DNA from: Holophagales bacterium
GTDB lineage: Bacteria; Acidobacteriota; Thermoanaerobaculia; UBA5066
Reading direction: 5' to 3'
Assembly: GCA_016716705.1 (NCBI GenBank)
Contig: JADJVF010000011.1
Coordinates: 1-64,000 of the forward strand
Length of the DNA: 64,000 nt
Position numbers and translations under genes: made by a program. Numbering within the stretch: the stretch's first letter is position 1; each line of letters starts with the position of its first letter. The notes under the pieces were generated by a model, which was not told the origin of the DNA, searched no databases, and saw only the letters and a list, made by a program, of their open reading frames with translations. Positions 37,960-45,648 of the stretch are shown here, one piece after another.

Positions 37960-37983
37960 GGCGGGCCGGAGGACCGGCCCGCC
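37960..37983 (-). terminator. Hairpin after the TonB receptor gene
   Basis: A perfect 10-bp stem GGCGGGCCGG/CCGGCCCGCC with a 4-nt loop, 20 bases past the receptor stop on the minus strand. No T run, so terminator activity is uncertain. Confidence 0.45.
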
Positions 37984-38002
37984 TTCGGCGCGAGGGCGGT
38001 TT

Positions 38003-40075
38003 TCAGAACGTCGCCGCGGCCCCCATGGCGAACGTCCGTCCCTGGCCCGGGAAGCCCGCTTCGCTCTCGTAGTCGGCGTCGAGGAGATTCCGAATCGCCA
38101 CGTGGGCCCGAATCCCCTTCACCACCTCCTGCGTGACCTTCGCCCCGAGGAGGACGTAGCCGTCGATCTCCTTGACGGGGTCGTTCGGGTAGATGGGCGA
38201 CGGGAGGCTCGTGTACATCGACCCGACGTAGACGGCGTCGAGGTCGAGGAGCGTCTTCGGACCCGGCACCGTGTACGACGCGAGGAAGCCCGCCTTGTGG
38301 GCAGGAACGTTCGTCACGTCGTCCGTGACGCGCCCCTCGCTCTGGTCGGCGGAATGGACGTAGGTGTAGTCCGCGCGCAGGGTGAGATCCGGGACGGGGG
38401 TGACCTCGACGACCGTCTCGAAGCCGGCCATCCGGACCTGCCCGATGTTCTGGTAGATGTTCAGGCTGCCCGACCCGTTCCGCGAGATCAGGTTCCGGAC
38501 GTCGTAGTAGAAGCCGCCGAGCTCCAGCCGCACGGTCGCCCCGAGCGGATGGGAGACGCTGACGGTCGTGTTGAGGCTCTTCTCGGACTCGAGCGCCGTG
38601 TTCCCGTTCTTCGTCGAGTAGAGCTGCGAGAGGGTCGGGAACCGGCTCTTGCGCGCGATCGCGGCGTTCACGACAGTCCCGGAGGTCCCACGCCAGACGA
38701 GTCCCGCCATCGGGTTGACCTGCGAGTCGCTGGGCGTCGCGAGCGGGTCCTGGCGGACGAAGTCACCGGTCGAGCCGTCCGTCACGTTGCGGTTCGCGTT
38801 CGAGACGTCGAACCAGTCGAAGGAGACGCCCCCGACCGCCGAAAGACCCTTCGAGAAGGTCATCGCGTCCTCGAGCCCGACCGATCCGGTGATCGAGCTC
38901 GACTCGGCGAACGGAAGGTAGGCGTCGTCGCGCTCGCGGTGCGTGTCGTCCTTCAGGTGCGCCGAGAAGCGCAGGGTGTTCGAGGTCGCCACCTGCCACT
39001 CGCCGAGGAGGTTGCCCCCCGCGAGAGTGTCGTCGTAGCGGCTCACGGCGATCTGCTCGCGGTGCTCCGCGTCCTTGTACGAGACGAGGTCGTCGACGTG
39101 CTCGTGGTAGAAGCCCTTCGCCTTGAGCGTCAGTCCCGGGGCGAGCTGGTGCCTGCCGTCGAGATCGACACCGAGGTCGCGGTACGTCGGGATCTCGTTG
39201 AACTGGGAGAACGCGGGCCGCTTCAGGAAGACCTGCACGCTGTCGGTCGAAGGGGGGACGCCCTTGTCGCGGTCGAAGTAGTGGAGGTTGAGGAAGAGCG
39301 CGGACGCGGAGGAGGGCTCCCAGCCCACCTTTCCCCAGGCGTTCAGCGACCGGGTGTCGGAGCTCTCCCGTTTCCCGCCGTCCTCCAGGACCGCCGGAGT
39401 CGTCTTGCTCGGGTTCTTCTGGACGATCGTCCCGACCTTCGGCTCGTAGGAGCCGGAGACCGGCGTTCCGCCGCTCGTCTCCCCCGAGACGTTCAGCCAG
39501 TAGCTGAGCGCGCCGTGCCGCTGGCCGTGCGTCGCGGAGAATCGGCCGGTGGCCCAGTCGCCTCCCTCGGCCCGGATCTCGGTGTGCGGCGTCGTGCCGG
39601 CGGTCTTGCTGATGATGTTGATGGTTCCGCCGAGGGCGTTCGCGCCGCTCAGCACCGAGGCGGCCCCCTTCGTGATCTCGATCCGGGCGACGTTGTCGGT
39701 CGGGATCTGCGCGAGGTCGAGCTTGCCGTAGTTCGTCTCGTAGTACGGGACGCCGTCGATCAGGACCTGGACGCGGCTCTGGTCGAAGCCGTGGACGTAG
39801 ACCGTCGGCTCGTTCTTCCGGCCGGTCGAGACGCGGAGGCCCGGGACGTTCGCGAGCGCCTCGGCGACGTTCTTCGCGTTGCGGGCCGCGATCTCCTCGG
39901 CCGTCACGGCGACGGTCAGGGCGGTCTCGTCGACCCTGTCCGCCTCGGCGGTCACGGTGACGCGGGCGAGAGCGTAGGCCTCGTAGCTCGGGGTCGGGTC
40001 CTCCGCCCGGGCGGACAGCGAGGAAAGGCCGATGCACGGCAGGAACAGGACGAGGAGACGGTATGCCTTGTTCAC
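38003..40075 (-). CDS. TonB-dependent outer membrane receptor
   Basis: 690 residues from GTG 40075 with GGAGGACCC upstream. A signal peptide is followed by the plug domain: VTVTAEADRVDETALTV (TonB-box-like start), ARNAKNVAEALANVPGL, VYVHGFDQSRVQVLIDGVP and IEITKGAASVLSGANALGGTINI. The barrel ends in NLLDADYESEAG and a C-terminal Phe. It imports a scarce ligand using TonB energy. Ligand identity is not readable. The divergent neighbour is a one-domain ModE-like regulator, which makes a molybdate- or tungstate-type ligand an option; siderophore or cobalamin uptake remain possible. Confidence 0.9.
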   Translation of the reverse strand: MNKAYRLLVLFLPCIGLSSLSARAEDPTPSYEAYALARVTVTAEADRVDETALTVAVTAEEIAARNAKNVAEALANVPGLRVSTGRKNEPTVYVHGFDQSRVQVLIDGVPYYETNYGKLDLAQIPTDNVARIEITKGAASVLSGANALGGTINIISKTAGTTPHTEIRAEGGDWATGRFSATHGQRHGALSYWLNVSGETSGGTPVSGSYEPKVGTIVQKNPSKTTPAVLEDGGKRESSDTRSLNAWGKVGWEPSSASALFLNLHYFDRDKGVPPSTDSVQVFLKRPAFSQFNEIPTYRDLGVDLDGRHQLAPGLTLKAKGFYHEHVDDLVSYKDAEHREQIAVSRYDDTLAGGNLLGEWQVATSNTLRFSAHLKDDTHRERDDAYLPFAESSSITGSVGLEDAMTFSKGLSAVGGVSFDWFDVSNANRNVTDGSTGDFVRQDPLATPSDSQVNPMAGLVWRGTSGTVVNAAIARKSRFPTLSQLYSTKNGNTALESEKSLNTTVSVSHPLGATVRLELGGFYYDVRNLISRNGSGSLNIYQNIGQVRMAGFETVVEVTPVPDLTLRADYTYVHSADQSEGRVTDDVTNVPAHKAGFLASYTVPGPKTLLDLDAVYVGSMYTSLPSPIYPNDPVKEIDGYVLLGAKVTQEVVKGIRAHVAIRNLLDADYESEAGFPGQGRTFAMGAAATF

Positions 40076-40162
40076 GGGTCCTCCGTTCGAATTCGGCGTC
40101 CGCGCCCGCCCTTCGGATTCCGCCGGGAACCTGCGAAACTGGCGCGTCGCCGTGGAAGTGAC

Positions 40163-40552
40163 GTGTTGAAGCCGTCGAAGAAGCCGGGAACCGAACGCCC
40201 GGCCCCGAGCCCCGCCCGGCTGAAGCCGAGGTTCCGGGTCCTGCGGGACGGCGAAGTCCTCGTCGGACCGGGGATGGTGGAGCTTCTCGAAGCGATCCGG
40301 CGCACGGGGAGCCTGCGGGTCGCCGCCAGCGAGCTGCAGATGTCCTACATGCACGCCTGGGGCCTCGTGAAGACGATGAACCAGGCGTTCCGGAGCCCGC
40401 TCGTGGAGCTCTCGCGCGGCGGCGCCCAGCGGGGAGGCGCCCTCCTCAGCGCGTGCGGCGAGGAGGTGCTCGCCCTCTACCGGGTGATGGAGGCCGAAGC
40501 CCAGCGCGCCGTAGCGAGGCACTGGCGGCGCCTGAAGCGCCTCCTCTCCTGA
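40163..40552 (+). CDS. Single-domain ModE-like winged-helix regulator
   Basis: 129 residues from GTG 40163 (TTG 40166 is an alternative). After a Lys/Pro-rich tail comes a LysR-type/ModE N-terminal helix-turn-helix: GMVELLEAIRRTGSLRVAAS, then YMHAWGLVKTMNQAF, then GGAQRGGALLSACG, the three ModE_N blocks. There are no MOP (molybdate-binding) domains, so ligand sensing would need another partner or may be absent. It is transcribed away from the TonB receptor gene, sharing an 87-base promoter region, and probably regulates it. Single-domain ModE homologues occur widely beside metal-uptake genes. Confidence 0.8.
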   Translation: MLKPSKKPGTERPAPSPARLKPRFRVLRDGEVLVGPGMVELLEAIRRTGSLRVAASELQMSYMHAWGLVKTMNQAFRSPLVELSRGGAQRGGALLSACGEEVLALYRVMEAEAQRAVARHWRRLKRLLS

Positions 40553-40592
40553 CCCCGGAAGGCCCGACGACTCCTCCGCGACGAACGCCAAG

Positions 40593-40618
40593 CCGATCTA
40601 TTCTATAGAAGATATCGG
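40593..40618. promoter_or_regulatory. 26-bp AT-rich near-palindrome, candidate operator
   Basis: The 26 bases match their own reverse complement at 22 positions, around a perfect centre TTCTATAGAA. The outer arms are CCGAT and ATCGG. It is an AT-rich island in very GC-rich DNA, 40 bases after the ModE-like gene and 130 bases before a lipoprotein gene. Confidence 0.5.
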
Positions 40619-40738
40619 AGCCGGGGCCCCGCGCGGTCGAGGCGAGAACGGGCGGAGGGCGAAGGCCCGGTCTGCCCCTCCCCGCCTCGTTCTCCGGACT
40701 GAAACAACCGCCTCGTTGCGAGTTTCGCCACTCCTCGG

Positions 40739-40744
40739 CAAGAT
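40739..40744 (+). promoter_or_regulatory. -10-like hexamer CAAGAT, 6 nt before the lipoprotein start
   Basis: CAAGAT-N6-ATG 40751; TTGCGA occurs about 18 bp upstream as a possible -35. No Shine-Dalgarno site. Confidence 0.45.
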
Positions 40745-40750
40745 GGCGCG

Positions 40751-41815
40751 ATGAGAAGTCTCGTGGTCCTGCCTCTCCTCGTCGGCACCCTCCTCGCCGG
40801 TTGCTCGAAGCCTTCCGGGGGGGAGAAGGGTCCGGCGGCCCTCGTCGCGACGCAGGACCCGAAGGCGGTCGTGGCCCGCGTGGACGGCTCTCCCATCACC
40901 GAGGGCGAGCTGATGGTCGAGGCGAGGGCGTCGATGGCGGCGGCCGAGAAGCAGTTCCTCGAGGCGGTCCACGCGCAGAAGGTCCGCGCGCTCGACCGGC
41001 TCGTGGAGAAACGGCTCCTCGAGACCCGGGCGAAGAAGGAAGGGATCACGGTCGAGGTACTCCTCGACCGTGAGGTCGTCCGCAAGGTCCCCGAGCCCGC
41101 CGAGGCGATCCTGCAGGCGGTCTACGACCAGACGAAATCCACCGGGCGCCCGCTCCCGCCGTTCGCCGAGGTGAAGGCCGAGATCGCCGCCTTCGTGAAG
41201 GGACAGTCGGCGCAGGAGACCCACCAGGGGTTCATCGCGCGGCTCCGCGCCGAGTCCAGGGTCGAGAGCCTCCTGCCCCCCCTCCTGCTCCCGAAGGTCG
41301 TCTTCACGGCGGACGGCCCGTCCCGCGGCGCGGCCGGGGCCGCGGTGACGATCGTCGAGTTCTCGGACTACGAGTGCGGGTTCTGCGGCCAGGCGGAAGA
41401 GGTGGTCCGCAGGGTGATCGCCGAGTACAAGGGGCAGGTCCGCCTCGTCCACCAGGCGTTCCCGCTGGCGGGGCACCCTCGCGCCCCCAAGGCGGCCGAG
41501 GCGGCGCTCTGCGCCGGAGAGCAGGGCCGGTACTGGGAGATGCACGATCTTCTCTTCGCGGGCCAGGGGGCGCTCGGGATCGACGACCTGAAGGGGCGCG
41601 CCCGAACGCTCCAGCTCGACGCGCCGCGGTTCGACGCCTGCCTCGACTCGGGCCGGATGGCGCCCGTCGTCGAAAAGAGCCGGAAGCTCGGAGAGGGAAT
41701 CGGGGTGGACGCCACCCCGGCCTTCTTCGTCAACGGCCGACCCCTCTCCGGGATGCAGCCGTTCGAGCGGTTCAAGGAGCTCGTCGACCACGAGCTGGCG
41801 AACCCGGGCCGCTGA
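40751..41815 (+). CDS. Lipoprotein with SurA-like N-terminus and DsbA-family thioredoxin domain
   Basis: 354 residues from ATG 40751. The lipobox is LLAGC at residues 14-18. Residues ~35-160 are charged and helical, starting VVARVDGSPITEGEL, like the N-terminal region of peptidyl-prolyl isomerase lipoproteins (SurA_N type). The C-terminal domain is a thioredoxin_4/DsbA-like fold: VTIVEFSDYECGFCGQAEEV contains the CGFC active site. The cis-Pro region is GVDATPAFFVNGRPLSG. It would oxidise or shuffle disulfides in the periplasm. It is directly upstream of two cysteine-rich multiheme cytochromes, so these may be its clients. Confidence 0.82.
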   Translation: MRSLVVLPLLVGTLLAGCSKPSGGEKGPAALVATQDPKAVVARVDGSPITEGELMVEARASMAAAEKQFLEAVHAQKVRALDRLVEKRLLETRAKKEGITVEVLLDREVVRKVPEPAEAILQAVYDQTKSTGRPLPPFAEVKAEIAAFVKGQSAQETHQGFIARLRAESRVESLLPPLLLPKVVFTADGPSRGAAGAAVTIVEFSDYECGFCGQAEEVVRRVIAEYKGQVRLVHQAFPLAGHPRAPKAAEAALCAGEQGRYWEMHDLLFAGQGALGIDDLKGRARTLQLDAPRFDACLDSGRMAPVVEKSRKLGEGIGVDATPAFFVNGRPLSGMQPFERFKELVDHELANPGR

Positions 41816-41909
41816 CGCAGGAGCCGGATTCCCTTTCGCCGGGAAGCCGGCCCTTGCTGGTCCTCAATTTGCGCACCTGTCTCACCTCGGGGCACCGAGG
41901 GGAATTTGC

Positions 41910-41927
41910 TTTCCGTACGTGCGGAAA
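41910..41927. promoter_or_regulatory. 18-bp dyad upstream of the first multiheme cytochrome
   Basis: TTTCCG and CGGAAA flank a near-symmetric centre (TACGTG). The dyad matches its reverse complement at 16 of 18 positions. It lies just upstream of TAGAAT (41943-41948), a possible -10, and so may bind an activator or repressor. Confidence 0.45.
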
Positions 41928-41988
41928 CGCGTGATAGCGGACTAGAATCGGCCGCTTCACATTTCCTCAAGAGGAGGGCTTCGTTTAC

Positions 41989-44900
41989 ATGAGAGAAGAG
42001 GCAAGAGGACATTCCCGGGGCATCGTCCCCATCGCGGCAGCGGCCCTGGGAGCGGCGCTGCTCATCGGGGCCGGCACCGCCCAGGCTGGCGTCAAGTATC
42101 TCGGTGACGGGGCCGTCCAGAACGCCCGCGGAGGCTGGGACCTTCCCAAGCAGGGAGCCTGCCCGGCCGACCTGACGGCCAAGACCCGTCCCGACTGCGT
42201 TGCGCGCCGGTTCGTCGCCAAGGACTCGGCGGCCTGCACGGCGCTCGGCGCCAGCGGCGCCTACTCCTGGAGCACCGGCGTCTGCAACGACCTCGTCAAC
42301 AAGACCGAGGCCGCCTGCAAGGCGTCCACGGACCGCTACTGGAACGCCGCCGCCAGCGTCTGCGCCGTCGTGATGCAGGACGACGACCGCAACGCGATCA
42401 ACTGCGCCCAGCACGGTGGCACGTGGGTCACGGCCGGTAACTGCACGGCCGCGTGGGTCATGCCGGCCCGGGACGACTCGTCCTACGGCGCAGGCGGGCT
42501 GCTCACGTCCAACGGCGCGGGCGACCAGTGCCTTCGCTGCCACAACACCGTGACCCAGTACAACGGGCCTCGCGTCCGCGACACGAACTTCACGCTGATG
42601 CAGGGCCACAAGAACATGGCCCGGCCCGTCGACGCCGCCTTCAAGCCCTGGGGCGGGCCGCCGTTCTCCTGCACGGGCAAGGCGACGGCCACCGACGAGC
42701 ACGAGTGCGTCGCCGCCGGCGGGACGTGGGACCCGACGATCTACCCCGCCGACGACTCCGGGAACACCATCAACTGGACCAAGAACACCATCACCACGAG
42801 CGCCGGGACCTTCGACCTCAAGTGGATCTACGGCGACTGGCTCGGCCCGCTCCCCCGCGCGATCTACACGGGGGCCACGCTCAACAACATGAGCTACTCG
42901 TGCGGCCGCTGCCACACGACCGGCTGGACGAGCGACGCGGGGACGACCCCGAACGCGAAGAAGCACCCCGAGCTGGACTTCCCGGGCATCACCTGGAACG
43001 GCACCGGGACGACCGGCCAGGTCAAGCTGGGCGGCGGCGTCGCGGGCGACAAGAACGTCATGTCCTCGTGGGACCAGTGGGGCATCACCTGCTCGCGCTG
43101 CCACAGCAGCGCCGTCGACGACGCGACCTCGGGGCCGCCCTACAGCGCCCCGGCGGGCATGTCGACCCACCACAACGCCCTCACGAGCCCGAACGCCAAC
43201 AACGGCGCCTGTACCGACGTCCGCTGGTCGAGCGCTCCCTCGGGCTCCACTCTCGAAGCCGCCTGCAATTCCACCGGCGGCACGTTCCTGACGGCCTGCA
43301 GCGTCAACCCGACCCCGGGTGTCTGCACGGCGGCCGCGAATACGAAGGACAAGTGCACGGCGGTCGCCGGCACCTGGGTGGCCGCGAAGGCCGGCTGGTG
43401 CAGCAACGCGTTCTACGGCGACTCGGCGAGCTGCACGGCGAACAAGTACACGTGGACCGACGGCTGGTGCAAGACGGCCGACGCCCAGGCCGCCTGCACG
43501 GGCGGTACCGGCGACGCCGCCAAGACCTGGCGCGCCAACGGCAGCCAGGCTTCATGCCAGGTGGCCGGCGCGGCCTGGACCTTCTCGAAGTGCACGGTCG
43601 AGGGCTACTGCAGCGCCGGGACCTGCAGCGACGTGAAGTACACGAACCAGAGGGACTGCACCGAGGCGGGCAAGACCTGGTGGGCCATCCGGTCGAAGTC
43701 GGCCTGCGACACGGTCGGCGGTCAGTTCGCCTACGCGACCGACGTCGTCACCTGCGGTGACGCCGGCGGCCGGTGGTTCGGGAACAACACGAACCGCGGC
43801 CAGATCATCACGTCGGTCTGCATGGACTGCCACCGCCAGGAGACGAGCGGCCTCCCGAACACGAACGGCAGCTGCAGCGACGGCAAGACGACGACGCAGG
43901 GCGCCTGCGTCGCCGCCGGCGCGACCTGGACCGAGACGGGTAACGGCCTGCCGGTCACGGTCGGCCCGTACCACAACACCGTCACGTTCCCGAGCCACCC
44001 GGCCGGCAACCAGTTCCTCAACAGCCCGCACGCCAAGTTCAGCGGCAAGTGGAGCGATATCGCGTCGGGCAAATACGACGGCTCGTCCGCCGGCAAGTAC
44101 CAGAGCTCCTTCATGGCCCTCGGCGAGGCCTCCGGCACGGGCAACGGCTGCACGGGCTGCCACGAGATCCACACGAGCATCGTGGTCGGCGAGAAGCCCT
44201 TCCGCGAAGAGTGCAACACCTGCCACCACGTGAAGAACCTCGAGCACCTCATGCACCCGGCGGGCCACGGAACGCCGCTCGAGAAGGCGGAAGAGGACCC
44301 GATGGAAGCCTGCGTCATGTGCCACATGCCGGAGGGGCAGCACCTCTTCCGGATCAGCACCGACGCGGCCTACTCGACCTTCCCGCCCGCGCAGGCGATG
44401 ACCGCCAACACGTCGGCGAACACCGCCCCCGACGGCAGCTACACGAACGCCGTCTGGGTCGACCTCGACGCCGCCTGCGGCCAGTGCCACGGCGGCGGCG
44501 CGGCGAACGCGAAGACGACCGGCACCATCGCGACGGGCTCGGCCGCCCTCACGGTCGCGAGCACGACCGGGCTCGCCGTCGGCGAGCGGATCAACGTCGC
44601 CGGAGCGGGCGCGTTCGCCAAGTCGGGCTCCTGGTACGACCTCCACACCTACGTCAAGGCGATCGCGGGCAACGTCGTCACGCTCGCCGGCACCGCGACC
44701 CACGGCGTCACGAACGCCGCGGTCACGCAGAACCCGACGACGAACGGCGCGAGCTACGTGACCAAGGCGAACCTCGCCGTCCTACGCGAAGGGAATCCAC
44801 AACGACAGCCCGGAGGCGAGATTCACGGTGAAGCAGGGAGCCAACGAGCTGACGGTCGCGGTCGATGCCTCCGGTACCAAGTGCCGCGGCAGCGCCGCGA

Positions 44901-45364
44901 ACTGCGGCGCCTTCGACTGGAACTGGGGCGACAACACCGCGCACGGTTCCGGCAAGACGGCGACGCACACCTACGCCGCTCCGGGCAACTACACCATCAC
45001 CCTGACGGTCGAGGACGAGGAGACGGGCACGGGCAGCGCCACCCAGACCTTCGCCGCCAAGGCGATCCCCGGGGCGCCCACCGTGACCGGCACCTGCACG
45101 CCCGACTACCCGAAGGCGAGCGTGAGCTGCGCGGTGACCGTGCCCACCGGGGGCTACGCGAGCGTATCCGTCTACTTCGGTGAGGGCTATAACGTGGACA
45201 AGGTCAGCAACCCGGCCGCCGGAACGCTGACCATGACCCACACCTACCAGCAGTTCGACAACTACACGATCATGGCGACGGCCACCAACGCCGCCGGCCA
45301 GTCGACGACGGCTCCGATCGGGTTCATGGCCCGGGGCCTGTTCGTCAACGACAAGAACAGGTAG
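41989..45364 (+). CDS. Large octaheme c-type cytochrome with Cys-repeat region and C-terminal PKD-like domain, frameshift near 44781
   Basis: Starts at ATG 41989 with AAGAGGAGGG upstream and a signal peptide (IVPIAAAALGAALLIGAG). Eight CXXCH heme motifs are visible: CLRCH, CGRCH, CSRCH, CMDCH, CTGCH, CNTCH, CVMCH and CGQCH, between about residues 181 and 833. Between them lie about 12 short degenerate modules of the form C-x3-(A/G)-G-x-x-W-x(3-8)-C, such as ECVAAGGTWDP. One extra C near 44781-44782 breaks the frame; restored, it reads NLAVYAKGIHNDSPEARF and continues into a PKD-like domain (FDWNWGDNTAHGSG). Total about 1124 residues. Probably an outer-surface or periplasmic electron carrier. 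The partner redox enzyme is not identified. Confidence 0.88.
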
Positions 45365-45377
45365 ATCGTCACGGGGA

Positions 45378-45403
45378 GGGGCCGGCGGGGACTCCCGCCG
45401 GCC
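45378..45403 (+). terminator. GC hairpin after the first cytochrome
   Basis: An 11-bp stem GGGCCGGCGGG/CCCGCCGGCCC with a GACT loop starts 13 bases after the stop. No T run; the second hairpin at 45426 is the better terminator. Confidence 0.5.
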
Positions 45404-45425
45404 CTCCATCGCAATCCAAGGGGTT

Positions 45426-45454
45426 CAGGGGCCGCAATCGCGGCCCCTTCTTTT
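45426..45454 (+). terminator. Rho-independent terminator after the first cytochrome
   Basis: A 9-bp stem AGGGGCCGC/GCGGCCCCT with an AATC loop, followed by TCTTTTC. Confidence 0.85.
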
Positions 45455-45571
45455 CGGTGCAGCCGCCCGACCTGTCGGAATAGGGCAGTAAGCAGGCCCG
45501 CCCCTCGAGAGCCCTCGAAAGTTCTTGCGTGGGATCTCGAGAGGAGCGACACTACCGTGTAACAGGACCAT

Positions 45572-45620
45572 TTCGGGCCGCATTTCACCGGCAAAAGGTG
45601 TATGCGGCCCGAAGTGTTTT
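45572..45620 (+). promoter_or_regulatory. Long leader hairpin with U-rich tail upstream of the second cytochrome
   Basis: A 12-bp perfect outer stem (TTCGGGCCGCAT at 45572-45583, ATGCGGCCCGAA at 45602-45613) encloses an inner 4-bp stem CACC/GGTG. It is followed by GTGTTTT. It ends 28 bases before the ATG at 45649. The shape is that of a terminator or attenuator inside the 5' leader. Confidence 0.6.
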
Positions 45621-45648
45621 CAGGGTGCCTAACGAGAAGGAGGGTCAT

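Noticed and set aside
41368..43173. 601-codon minus-strand ORF opposite the lipoprotein and cytochrome
   Set aside because: Crosses a promoter region and a gene with eight CXXCH motifs; low-complexity shadow.
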